Assembly (NCBI RefSeq): GCF_943371255.1
Contig: NZ_CALRUC010000006.1
Location: forward strand, 1 to 64,000
Reading direction: 5' to 3'
Length of the DNA stretch: 64,000 nucleotides
Origin: Ferrovibrio terrae_B
GTDB lineage: Bacteria; Pseudomonadota; Alphaproteobacteria; Ferrovibrionales; Ferrovibrionaceae
A program made the position numbers and the translations under genes. Under the pieces are notes generated by a model. The model made no database searches, had not been told where the DNA came from, and saw nothing but the letters and a program-made list of their open reading frames with translations. Of the stretch, positions 9,451-17,738 are shown in pieces; the stretch's first letter is position 1, and each line of letters begins with the position of its first letter.

Positions 9451-10869
9451 ATGTTTACCTCCCGTCACAAGAAAGCCCTGCAGCAAATCGAAGCCATCTG
9501 CGCCCGGGCGGCGCAGGGCGACCTGTCCGGCCGTATCCTGCATATGCAGCAGTATGGCGATCTGGCGCCGGCACTGGTCAGCTTCAACCGTATGCTCGAC
9601 CTGATGGACGCCTATATCCGCGAATCGAGTGCCAGCCTGGCCTATGCCTCGCAGGGGAAATATTTCCGCCGCTTCCTGCCGGCCGGCATGGTGGGTCAGT
9701 TCCGCCAGGGCGCCGACATCATCAACAATGCCCGCGAAATCATGGGCAAGCGGGCGAGCGATACGGCCCGGTTGCAGATTGAAGTCTCGGATCTGGTGAC
9801 GGCGGCGGCAGAAGGCGATCTTAACCGGCGCGTCGCCCTGGACGGCAAGGAAGGCTTCATGCGCCAGCTGGCCGAGGGCATCAACACGCTGGTCGAGCGC
9901 AGCGGCAGCGTCATCGCCAATGTCGCCACCGTGATCGCGGGCCTCGCGCGCGGCGATCTGAACCACCGGGTCGATGGTGATTATGAAGGCGTGTTCGCCG
10001 ATCTGAAGCAGGATACCAACCGCACCATTGAAACCCTGCGCGACGTGGCCGGCACATTGACCAGCAATGCCTCGGCGGTGCATGACGCATCGCGCGAGAT
10101 TTCCGAGGCAAGCCGCGATCTCGCGGTTCGTACCGAGAGCCAGGCGGCGACACTGGAGCAGACCGCCGCGGCCATGCATGAAATCACCACGACGGTGAAG
10201 CAGAATGCCCAGAATGCCCAGGCTGCCACGCAGCTGGCCGCGACGGCCCGCAGCACGGCGGAAAATGGCCGCACCGTGGTCGCCGACGCGGTCTCCGCGG
10301 TCCGGCAGATCGAAACCAGCGCCAGCCGTATTGCCGACATCATGTCGCTGATCGACGAGATCGCCTTCCAGACCAACCTGCTGGCGCTGAATGCCTCGGT
10401 CGAGGCGGCCCGTGCCGGTGAAGCCGGTAAGGGCTTTGCCGTGGTGGCGCAGGAAGTGCGTGCCCTGGCGCAGCGTTCGGCCGCCTCCTCCAAGGACATC
10501 AAGGCCCTGATCGGCGAATCCAACCAGCAGGTCAAGGCCGGCGCCGAACTGGTCAATCAGGCCGGTGATTCGCTGGCCGAGATTGTCGGTGCGGTGAAAA
10601 AAGTCAGCGACATCATCGGCGAGATTGCGACGGCGAGCCAGGAGCAGTCGCGCGGCCTCGACGAGGTCAATATCGCGGTCGGCAATCTGGATGAAATGAC
10701 CCAGCGGAACGGCGCTCTGGTCGAAGAGACCACGGCCTCGGCCCAGAGCCTGGCCGAACAGGCCGCCCAGCTGAACGAGGTGGTGCAGTTCTTCCAGCTG
10801 CAGCAGGACCGGCCAATGCAGCAGAACCGGCCGATGCAGCAGGACCGTCCCCTGAAGCTGGCGGCCTAG
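9451..10869 (+). CDS. Soluble methyl-accepting chemotaxis protein
   Basis: A 472-residue chemoreceptor without a transmembrane segment. HAMP-like units are seen near residues 18, 112 and 162 (for example ARGDLNHRVDGDYEGVF). A full MCP signalling hairpin follows, with the conserved tip at about 300-345 (DEIAFQTNLLALNASVEAAR, GKGFAVVAQEVRALAQRSA). It should form cytoplasmic arrays with CheA/CheW. The C-terminal tail has three short repeats of the type QQDRPMQQNRP, which may act as a flexible tether. It lies 18 bp after the PAS gene and is followed by a terminator, giving a two-gene operon; input from the PAS partner is inferred. Confidence 0.93.
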   Translation: MFTSRHKKALQQIEAICARAAQGDLSGRILHMQQYGDLAPALVSFNRMLDLMDAYIRESSASLAYASQGKYFRRFLPAGMVGQFRQGADIINNAREIMGKRASDTARLQIEVSDLVTAAAEGDLNRRVALDGKEGFMRQLAEGINTLVERSGSVIANVATVIAGLARGDLNHRVDGDYEGVFADLKQDTNRTIETLRDVAGTLTSNASAVHDASREISEASRDLAVRTESQAATLEQTAAAMHEITTTVKQNAQNAQAATQLAATARSTAENGRTVVADAVSAVRQIETSASRIADIMSLIDEIAFQTNLLALNASVEAARAGEAGKGFAVVAQEVRALAQRSAASSKDIKALIGESNQQVKAGAELVNQAGDSLAEIVGAVKKVSDIIGEIATASQEQSRGLDEVNIAVGNLDEMTQRNGALVEETTASAQSLAEQAAQLNEVVQFFQLQQDRPMQQNRPMQQDRPLKLAA

Positions 10870-10875
10870 ATCAAC

Positions 10876-10903
10876 AGGCCCGGGAGCGATCCCGGGCCTT
10901 TCC
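10876..10903 (+). terminator. Intrinsic terminator of the PAS-MCP operon
   Basis: AGGCCCGGG-AGCGAT-CCCGGGCCT is a perfect 9-bp stem followed by TTCCC. It again uses the AAGGCCCGG-type core. Confidence 0.8.
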
Positions 10904-10981
10904 CGTTGGTCGCCCGGCCCTTTCCCCCGGCGATTCCGGCCTACATCATGGTGACCCGTTCCGTCGCCATCGAGGCCCTGC

Positions 10982-11392
10982 ATGACCAAGTCCCTTGTCG
11001 TCGCCACCGCCGCCATGCTGGCCGTGCTGGCCGTGCTCGATGCGGTCTGGCTCAGCACGGCCACCAAGCTGCTCTACCGGCCCAAGCTCGGCGCGCTGCT
11101 CAACGACCTGCCGGTCTGGCCGGCCGCCGTCGCTTTCTACCTGCTCTATGCCGCCGGGGTGACGCTGTTCGTGCTGCGCCCGGCGCTGAACGAGGGCTGG
11201 TCGCCGCTGACGGCCGCGCTGTTCGGCGCCGCCTTCGGCCTCGTCGCCTATGGCACCTATGATCTCACCAACCAGGCCACCATCAGGGACTGGCCGCTGC
11301 TCGTCACCGTGATCGACATGGCCTGGGGCGCGCTGCTCACGGCAATGGGCGCCGGCATCGGCACCTGGGCCGGGCAGAAATGGGGCGGCTAG
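10982..11392 (+). CDS. DUF2177 family membrane protein
   Basis: A 136-residue protein with four predicted membrane helices. The pattern LDAVWLSTATKLLYRPKLGALL near the N-terminus and AFGLVAYGTYDLTNQATIRDWPL in the middle are typical of DUF2177. No function is established for the family. The last codon overlaps the stop of the convergent histidine kinase: both genes use the same CTAG (11389-11392) for their stops. Confidence 0.85.
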   Translation: MTKSLVVATAAMLAVLAVLDAVWLSTATKLLYRPKLGALLNDLPVWPAAVAFYLLYAAGVTLFVLRPALNEGWSPLTAALFGAAFGLVAYGTYDLTNQATIRDWPLLVTVIDMAWGALLTAMGAGIGTWAGQKWGG

Positions 11393-12810
11393 GCGCCGGT
11401 GCGCGGCAGCGTGACCGTCACCAGCAGGCCCGAGGGCGTCGCCGCCGAGAGTTCGATCGTGCCGCGATGGGCCAGGATCACATCGCGCGCGATGGTCAGC
11501 CCCAGGCCGGTGCCGCCGGTATCGCGGTTGCGCGAGGTTTCCAGCCGGGTGAAGGGCCGGAACGCGGTTTCCACCTGGTCGGCGGGAATACCGGGGCCGT
11601 TATCGGCGACGGTGACGATGATGGCGTCTGCGCTGTCGCGCAGACTGACCCGCACGGCATCGCCGAACTTGCAGCCATTGTCGATCAGGTTGGTGAAGGC
11701 GCGGCGGATCGCGATGGGCTGACAGGTCAGGCCGGCATGATCGGGACCGTCATAGCTGACGGCGCGGCCGGCATCGGCGGCGGTATCGCACAGGCTGATC
11801 AGCATGGCGGCGAGATCGGCGATGCCACGCGGCTCGTCCTTCAGCTGGTTGCTGGCAAAGGTCAGCGTCGCGCTCATCATCGCTTCCATGTCGCTGATGT
11901 CGGACAGCACCTGGCGCTTCTGGTCCTGGTCGGGCACATATTCGGCAAACAGCCGCAGGCGGGTCAGCGGCGTGCGCAGATCGTGGCTGATCGCGGCGAT
12001 CATCTGCAGCCGGTCGTCGACGAAGCGTTTCAGCCGCAGCTGCATGGCGTTGAAGGAGCTGCCGATCGCCTGCAGTTCGGGCGCGTTGAAATTGCCGACC
12101 AGGCTGAGTTCACGGTCGCGGCCCAGCTTTTCCGCCGCCGCCGCCAGATCGTCCAGCGGCCTGACGATGCCGCGCGCCACCCACACCGACAGCAGCGCGA
12201 TCATTGCCACGGCCAGCACCGGCAGCACCACATTGCGGATCATGCGCACGGTTTCCTGGCCGTCGCTTTTCGGCATCACCAGCAGCCAGTCGTCGGGCCC
12301 GATGCGGATGCCGATGCGCAGGTCGCTGCTCAGCAGGTTGTCGCGCCGCTCGTCCAGCACATCCATCATCACGATGGGCAGCGGCGGCAGGATGATGACC
12401 AGCGTGCGCGGCGAGTATTCCGGGTCGTCCAGATCGTCGGCCATCAGCAGCACATCCTGCGGGCTTAAGCCGAGCGTGGCAGCGATCTGCAGGCGCAGGT
12501 CGGCAAAGGCCCCGGTCCGCGAGGTATGGCGGAAGGCCGGCGGCGTGGTCAGCGCTGTGAAATCCAGCCAGCGGCCAGCCGCCAGGGACTGCAGCAGGGC
12601 CGGCCGTTCGGCCGCCGGCACTGCCATGCTGCGGTCGCGGGCCTCGCGCAGGGTGGCGAGCAGCCAGTCGCGGTCGAAGAACATGATTTCGGGCGGGCGG
12701 ATCGCCAGCGGCATCAGCTTGTCGACCGCCTTCATCGCCAGCAGGCCGCCGATGATGACGATGATGATGCGCGGCGCCAGCCGCAGGCGTGACCAGAGCG
12801 GAATCCTCAC
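11389..12810 (-). CDS. Two-component sensor histidine kinase (EnvZ/RstB type)
   Basis: A 473-residue inner-membrane kinase. TM1 lies at about residues 13-28, a periplasmic domain of about 165 residues follows, and TM2 is at about 193-212. HAMP comes next (GIVRPLDDLAAAAEKLG), then the H-box AAISHDLRTPLTRLRLF with H276, an N-box (NLIDNGCKFGD) and glycine boxes (DNGPGIP, GGTGLGLTIA). It overlaps the upstream response regulator by 4 bp (ATGA), so the two are translationally coupled. The divergent MipA/OmpV gene next to the regulator is the most obvious target of the system, by position only. Confidence 0.94.
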   Translation of the reverse strand: MRIPLWSRLRLAPRIIIVIIGGLLAMKAVDKLMPLAIRPPEIMFFDRDWLLATLREARDRSMAVPAAERPALLQSLAAGRWLDFTALTTPPAFRHTSRTGAFADLRLQIAATLGLSPQDVLLMADDLDDPEYSPRTLVIILPPLPIVMMDVLDERRDNLLSSDLRIGIRIGPDDWLLVMPKSDGQETVRMIRNVVLPVLAVAMIALLSVWVARGIVRPLDDLAAAAEKLGRDRELSLVGNFNAPELQAIGSSFNAMQLRLKRFVDDRLQMIAAISHDLRTPLTRLRLFAEYVPDQDQKRQVLSDISDMEAMMSATLTFASNQLKDEPRGIADLAAMLISLCDTAADAGRAVSYDGPDHAGLTCQPIAIRRAFTNLIDNGCKFGDAVRVSLRDSADAIIVTVADNGPGIPADQVETAFRPFTRLETSRNRDTGGTGLGLTIARDVILAHRGTIELSAATPSGLLVTVTLPRTGA

Positions 12811-13547
12811 GCGGCATCCTGCAGAAGAGCGACGGAAGCCGTGAAGAAATAGCCCTCGTTGCGGATCGTCTTGATGAAGACCGGGTCCTGCGGGTCGGCC
12901 TCGATCTTGCGGCGCAGGCGGCTGATCTGCACGTCGATGCTGCGGTCATAGGCCTGGCTCATGCGGCCATGCGCCAGGTCCAGCAGCTGGTCGCGGGTCA
13001 GCACGCGCTGCGGATGTTCCAGGAAGGCCAGCAGCAGGTCGAATTCGCCGCTGGTCAGGTCGGTCAGTGCGCCGGCCGGCGAGGTCAGCGTGCGGCGGCT
13101 CGCATTCAGCTGCCAGCCGCCGAATTCATAGACCGTCGCCTTCGCGGGCCGTTCGGCATTGATGCTGGCGGCGCCCAGACGGCGGGTCACCGCACGGATG
13201 CGGGCCAGCAGCTCGCGCGGATTGAAGGGCTTCACCACGTAATCGTCGGCGCCGATCTCCAGGCCGATGATGCGGTCGGTATCGCCGGTCATGGCGGTCA
13301 GCAGGATGATCGGCACCGCGCTCTGCGCCCGCATGCGGCGGCACAGCGACAGGCCATCCTCGCCCGGCATCATGATATCCAGCACGATCACGTCGATGCG
13401 CGCGGCCTCGCAGAGCGCAAACATCTCGCGGCCGTCGCCGGCCTGGCTCACCTTCAGGCCATGGTCGGTCAGGAACCGCGCCAGCATGGCGCGAATGCGA
13501 TGGTCGTCGTCGACAATCAGAACGTGGGTGGCGACAAGGGCGGTCAC
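12807..13547 (-). CDS. OmpR-family response regulator
   Basis: A 246-residue regulator with a receiver domain (acidic DDD at 13-15, phospho-acceptor D57 in VLDIMMPGEDG, Lys in VVKPFNP) and a C-terminal winged helix (about 145-240, with RLRRKIEADPQDPVFIKTIRNEGY). I use the GTG at 13547 because GGAGAG lies just upstream and receiver domains usually begin within a few residues of this point; an in-frame ATG at 13610 would add 21 poorly conserved residues. The kinase gene overlaps its 3' end by 4 bp. Confidence 0.93.
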   Translation of the reverse strand: MTALVATHVLIVDDDHRIRAMLARFLTDHGLKVSQAGDGREMFALCEAARIDVIVLDIMMPGEDGLSLCRRMRAQSAVPIILLTAMTGDTDRIIGLEIGADDYVVKPFNPRELLARIRAVTRRLGAASINAERPAKATVYEFGGWQLNASRRTLTSPAGALTDLTSGEFDLLLAFLEHPQRVLTRDQLLDLAHGRMSQAYDRSIDVQISRLRRKIEADPQDPVFIKTIRNEGYFFTASVALLQDAA

Positions 13548-13712
13548 GGGGCTCTCCGGCAGGCGGCCAGTATAGCAGCCCGGCCGGGCCCGGCACCGGC
13601 CCTGCAACATTCTGAAACACAACGATACGGGGCTGACACCGGTCTGCCCGCCGGGCCGGCTAGGGTGCCGGCCATACCGACCCCCGGATTCAATACAAAG
13701 AGCATTCTCCCG

Positions 13713-14537
13713 ATGAAAAACACCGCCGTCCTGGTCGCCGCCGGCCTTCTCGCCCTGCCGCTCGTTGCCACCGCCCAGCAGCAGCCGGCCCAGCAGCCCC
13801 CCGCCCAGGCGGAAAAGCCGGAGAAAAAGGACTGGGACATCCGCATCGGTGCCGGTGCGTCCTATCAGCCCGATTACGAAGGCAGCGACGATTATGAGGT
13901 CGCGCCGATTCCACTGCTGATGATCAACTACAAGGATATCGTTTTCCTGCGCGGCCCCATGCTGGGCGCGAATCTCTTCACGCTGCAGGGCCCGCGCGAG
14001 GGCGACAAGCTGCAGATCGGCCCGCTGCTGCGCTACCAGATGGGCCGCGACGAAGGCGACAACGATGCCCTGCGCGGCCTGGGCGATATCGATGCCGGCG
14101 CCGAAGTCGGCGCCTTCATCACCTATCGCGCCGGCCCGTGGTCAACCGGCCTCACGGTCTTCCGCGATGTCACCGATGCGCATGACGGCCTGACCGCGAA
14201 GGCCAGCGGCGGCTACATGCACAAGTTTGGCCCGAAGCTGCGTGCCCGCACCGAACTCTACACCACCTGGGCGGACGACAATTACACGCAGACCTTCTTC
14301 GGCATCACCGCAGCGCAGGCGCGGCGCAGCGGCCTACGGCAGTATACCGCCGAAGGCGGCATCAAGGATGTCGGCCTGTCGCTCGATCTGGATTACAGCC
14401 TGACTGAGAACTGGGGCATCACCGGCCGGCTTGGCTACAAGCGCCTGCTCGGCGATGCGGCCGACAGTCCGCTGGTCGACGGCAAGGGTTCGGCCGATCA
14501 GTTCAGCACCGGCCTCATCCTCAGTTACAGGTTCTGA
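13713..14537 (+). CDS. MipA/OmpV family outer-membrane protein
   Basis: A 274-residue exported protein. Residues 1-21 form a signal peptide (cleavage after ATA), a Gln/Pro/Ala-rich linker follows, then beta-strand repeats with the family motif YQPDYEGSDDYEVAPIPLL and a C-terminal aromatic (SYRF) typical of outer-membrane barrels. MipA/OmpV proteins are porin-like or scaffold murein enzymes; which applies here is unknown. It is divergent from the OmpR-type regulator and 3 bp upstream of a small membrane-protein gene. A paralogue lies at 25252-26061. Confidence 0.9.
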   Translation: MKNTAVLVAAGLLALPLVATAQQQPAQQPPAQAEKPEKKDWDIRIGAGASYQPDYEGSDDYEVAPIPLLMINYKDIVFLRGPMLGANLFTLQGPREGDKLQIGPLLRYQMGRDEGDNDALRGLGDIDAGAEVGAFITYRAGPWSTGLTVFRDVTDAHDGLTAKASGGYMHKFGPKLRARTELYTTWADDNYTQTFFGITAAQARRSGLRQYTAEGGIKDVGLSLDLDYSLTENWGITGRLGYKRLLGDAADSPLVDGKGSADQFSTGLILSYRF

Positions 14538-14540
14538 GCC

Positions 14541-15053
14541 ATGAGCGAGCCATGGTCCATGATCGAACCGTGGTATTGGGCGAACTGGGCCGTGGTGCTG
14601 AGCAGCCTGATGGCCGGCGTGCTGGTCTCGGTGCTCGGCCGCCGGCTTTCGCCCTTCTGGTCGATTGTCAACGTGATGGCGATTGCGCTGTATCTGTGCT
14701 CCTGCCTGGCGACCGTACTGAGTTCGATCCATCTCGAGCAGGATATCATGCTGGCCGGCCTGCAACTCGGCATCGCGGTGGCGATCCTGGTGGTCAGCAG
14801 CTATCGCCTGCATCTGCTCGGCGTGGTGATCTTCGTCGCCGGCAGCGGCGGCATGGCGATTGTCCGCATCATCGCCACCATGGCGCATCCGCTCTCGGCC
14901 TATGATCTCGGCATCCTGATGCTGGATGCGGTCAGTGTCGGGTTCCTCATCACGCTCTGGCCCTATGTGCATGCCGAGCTGCGCCACATGGGCGCCATGG
15001 CGCATCGCTACAGTCTGCTGCAGGGCTGCCGGGCAGATAAGATCGGGGTTTAA
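14541..15053 (+). CDS. Conserved hypothetical membrane protein
   Basis: A 170-residue protein with about five hydrophobic segments (near residues 13-35, 40-60, 70-87, 92-112 and 122-142) and short polar ends. I recognise no family. It starts 3 bp after the MipA/OmpV stop and so is co-transcribed with it. A GGCGCC hairpin with a T-rich run follows. A role linked to the envelope protein upstream is only a guess from the operon. Confidence 0.75.
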   Translation: MSEPWSMIEPWYWANWAVVLSSLMAGVLVSVLGRRLSPFWSIVNVMAIALYLCSCLATVLSSIHLEQDIMLAGLQLGIAVAILVVSSYRLHLLGVVIFVAGSGGMAIVRIIATMAHPLSAYDLGILMLDAVSVGFLITLWPYVHAELRHMGAMAHRYSLLQGCRADKIGV

Positions 15054-15062
15054 GGGCGGCCG

Positions 15063-15091
15063 GGCGCCGGCGAAGGCGCCTCTTTCTTTTT
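15063..15091 (+). terminator. Probable intrinsic terminator
   Basis: GGCGCC-GGCGAA-GGCGCC is followed by TCTTTCTTTTT. It lies 10 bp after the stop of the small membrane-protein gene and closes the MipA/OmpV operon. Confidence 0.75.
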
Positions 15092-15188
15092 CGTCATGCC
15101 CGGGCTTGGCCCGGGCATCCACGTGTTTTTTCGATCGCCCGCATTTTCAGGCAAGACGCGGATGGCTAAGTCAAACTTGGCCATGGCG
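15092..15188. repeat. Alphaproteobacterial REP-like palindromic intergenic repeat
   Basis: The left half (15092-15125) contains CATGCCCGGGCTTGGCCCGGGCATCCACG-like sequence, itself a palindrome around GGGCTTGGCCC. The right half (about 15155-15188), ACGCGGATGGC then CTTGGCCATGG, is a degraded reverse complement of the left half. Units of the form GTCATGnCCGGGCTTG...GGGCATCCACG are widely repeated between genes in many alphaproteobacteria. This is the only copy I noticed in the window. Confidence 0.7.
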
Positions 15189-15274
15189 ATGGAGGGGTTG
15201 GTGCTTGAGCCCCGGGTCCTGACCGCCTATAAGGGGCGCCCTTCAAAGCCGCCCCGGATAAAGCCTTCCCCGCC

Positions 15275-16624
15275 ATGGCAAAGCCTGCGCAAGCCATTCC
15301 TCATGCCGTGGGTGTCGATTTCGGCACCACCAACACGGTCGTCGCCCTCGCCGGCGCCGATGGCACGGTCACGCCGGTGCGCTTTTCCCATGCCGATGTC
15401 GTGCATGAAATCTTCCGCTCGGCGCTGTGCTACGAGGATATCCCGGGCATGCCGCGCCGCATCGAGACCTCGGCCGGGCCCTGGGCGATCGAGCAGTTCC
15501 TCGCCACGCCGCATGAGCATCGCTTCATCCAGTCGTTCAAGTCCTTCGCCGCCAGTCCGCTGTTCACCTCGACGCAGATTTTCGGCAAGCGCTTCACCTA
15601 TGAAGACATCCTGAGCGGCTTCCTCACGCTGTTGCGCCGCCATGCCGGCGCTGCGCTGCAGGATATGGACACCCTGCCGGTGATCGCCGGCCGCCCGGTG
15701 CGTTTTGTCGGCGCTGCGCCCGATCCGGTGCTGGCGCTGCAGCGCATGGATGCGTCTTATGCGCGCGCCGGCTTCCCGGCCATGCGCTATGCCTACGAGC
15801 CGGTCGGCGCGGCGTTTTTCTTCGCCCGCCGGCTGCAGCGCGATGCCACCATCCTGGTGGCCGATTTCGGCGGCGGCACCAGCGATTTCTCGCTGATGCG
15901 GTTTCGCAAGACAGCCCAAGGTGGATTTTCTGGGGGCATCAGCGCCGAGCCGCTCGGCCATTCCGGCGTCGGCGTTGCCGGCGATGCCTTCGATTTCCGC
16001 ATCATCGACAATGTGGTGGCGCCGCGCCTGGGCAAAGGCGGCAGCTATCGCAACGACGGCAAGACGCTGCCGATCCCCGGCCAGCATTACGCGCAGTTCG
16101 CGCAATGGCACCAGCTTGCAATGCTGAAATCGCCCAAAGTGCTGGCCGAGCTGCGCGCGCTGGCCAAAGCCGCCGTCGATCCCGCGGCGCTGGAGGATTT
16201 CATCACCGTGGTCGAGATGGATCTCGGCTTCGGCCTCTATCGCGCGGTGTCGGATGCCAAGACCGCGCTGTCATCGGCCGAGCAGACCGTGCTGCGCTTT
16301 GCCATGGAAGGCATCGAGATCCGCGAGACAGTGCGGCGGCGGGATTTCGAACGCTGGATCGCCCCCGAGCTGGCGCAGATCGATGCAGCACTCGATCAGG
16401 TCTTCGCGGTCTCGGGTCTGACGCCGGCCGCCGTCGACCAGGTGTTCATGACCGGCGGCTCGTCGTTTGTGCCAGCATTACGGTCGCTGTTCGAGGCCCG
16501 CTTCGGCGCGGAGCGTCTCGCCACCGGCGACCAGCTGCAGTCGATTGCCTCAGGCTTGGCCCTGATCGGCCTGGAGGCCGACCCCGCGCAGTGGCTCGCC
16601 GGGGTGGAGACCCCGGCGGCTTAA
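15275..16624 (+). CDS. yegD: YegD-like Hsp70-family ATPase
   Basis: A 449-residue Hsp70/actin-fold protein. Phosphate-1 motif VGVDFGTTNTVVAL is at residues 12-25, phosphate-2 is VADFGGGTSDFSL, and the adenosine motif is FMTGGSSFVPALRSLF. It matches the length of E. coli YegD (450) and lacks the Hsp70 substrate-binding domain and lid. These proteins are presumed ATP-dependent chaperones or regulators of unknown client. It ends 8 bp before the convergent MetE-like gene. An internal insertion (about residues 215-260) is typical of this subfamily. Confidence 0.9.
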   Translation: MAKPAQAIPHAVGVDFGTTNTVVALAGADGTVTPVRFSHADVVHEIFRSALCYEDIPGMPRRIETSAGPWAIEQFLATPHEHRFIQSFKSFAASPLFTSTQIFGKRFTYEDILSGFLTLLRRHAGAALQDMDTLPVIAGRPVRFVGAAPDPVLALQRMDASYARAGFPAMRYAYEPVGAAFFFARRLQRDATILVADFGGGTSDFSLMRFRKTAQGGFSGGISAEPLGHSGVGVAGDAFDFRIIDNVVAPRLGKGGSYRNDGKTLPIPGQHYAQFAQWHQLAMLKSPKVLAELRALAKAAVDPAALEDFITVVEMDLGFGLYRAVSDAKTALSSAEQTVLRFAMEGIEIRETVRRRDFERWIAPELAQIDAALDQVFAVSGLTPAAVDQVFMTGGSSFVPALRSLFEARFGAERLATGDQLQSIASGLALIGLEADPAQWLAGVETPAA

Positions 16625-16632
16625 GGCCCGGC

Positions 16633-17667
16633 CTAGCTGAACTGTTCGCGCGCCAATTTTGCGCCCTTGCCCAGTGCCTCCAGTTTGGCGGCGGCGACGG
16701 CCGTATCCAGCGGTGCCAGGCCGCAGTTGCTGCAGGGGATCAGCTTGTTCTTCGGCACGTACTGCAGGGCGGCCTTGATCGTGGCGACGATCTGCTCCGG
16801 CGTCTCGATCGCATCGGTGGCGACATCGATCACGCCGACCATCACCTCCTTGCCGTCCAGCAGGGCCATCAGATGCGGCGGCACCCGGCTGTTGATGCAT
16901 TCGAGCGACACCTGGTCGATTTTGCTTTTCGCCAGCGCCGGGAAGAAATCCTCATACTGGCGCCACTCATCGCCGAGCGAGGCCTTCCAGTCGATATTGG
17001 CCTTGATGCCGTAGCCGTAGCAGATATGCACCGCGGTCTTGCAGGTCAGGCCGTCGATGGCGCGATGCAGCGCCTCGATACCCCATTCGCCGGCCTGTTT
17101 GGTATAGGCATTGAAGGCCGGCTCGTCGAACTGGATGATATCGACACCTTCGGCCTGCAGCGCTTTCGCTTCGGCATTCAGCAGGTCGGCAAAGGCCATC
17201 GCCATCTTGATGCGGTCGCCGTAATACTCATCCGCAATGGTGTCGATGATGGTCATCGGGCCGGGCAGGGTGAATTTCAGCTTGCGCTTGGTATGGGCGC
17301 GGCAGAAGGCGCCTTCCCAGGGATGCGCGCGGCTCTTCTGTTCCAGCTTGCCGATCACGCGCGGCACCATCGCCTTGTAGCGGTTGTCGCGGATGCCCAT
17401 CTCCACCTTGTTCTGGCGGTCGATGCCGGCGATGTTTTCCACGAAGCCATGCACGAAATGCTGGCGCGACATCTCGCCGTCGCCGACGATGTCGAGGCCG
17501 GCATCTTCCTGCAGCTTGAGCCACAGCAGCGTCGCATCGCGCTTGGCGTCTTCGAGGTCTTTGCCCTCCGCCTTCCATTGCGGCCACAGCTTGTGCGTCT
17601 CGGCCAGCCATGCGGGTTTGGGCAGGCTGCCGGCCACGGCGGTGGGAAACAGATGGGCTGCGGACAT
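16633..17667 (-). CDS. Stand-alone MetE-like core methionine synthase family enzyme
   Basis: A 344-residue protein equal to the C-terminal catalytic half of cobalamin-independent methionine synthase (COG0620), with no N-terminal half. The zinc ligands are recognisable: H214 and C216 (AVHICYG), E256 (SLECINS) and C315 (PCSNCGL). The Asp-Glu-Pro of QFDEPA is at 181-183. Short core enzymes of this kind can use methyl donors other than polyglutamyl-methyltetrahydrofolate, or act as other zinc-thiol methyltransferases. A strong GGGAGGAG site precedes the ATG at 17667. It is downstream of a GlxA-type regulator on the same strand (71 bp gap), which may control it. Confidence 0.86.
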   Translation of the reverse strand: MSAAHLFPTAVAGSLPKPAWLAETHKLWPQWKAEGKDLEDAKRDATLLWLKLQEDAGLDIVGDGEMSRQHFVHGFVENIAGIDRQNKVEMGIRDNRYKAMVPRVIGKLEQKSRAHPWEGAFCRAHTKRKLKFTLPGPMTIIDTIADEYYGDRIKMAMAFADLLNAEAKALQAEGVDIIQFDEPAFNAYTKQAGEWGIEALHRAIDGLTCKTAVHICYGYGIKANIDWKASLGDEWRQYEDFFPALAKSKIDQVSLECINSRVPPHLMALLDGKEVMVGVIDVATDAIETPEQIVATIKAALQYVPKNKLIPCSNCGLAPLDTAVAAAKLEALGKGAKLAREQFS

Positions 17668-17738
17668 TGTCTTGCTCCTCCCGATTCGGGGCAGCACCAT
17701 AGCATGGCCCGGCACAGGTTCAGAAATGGTCCGGCCGG

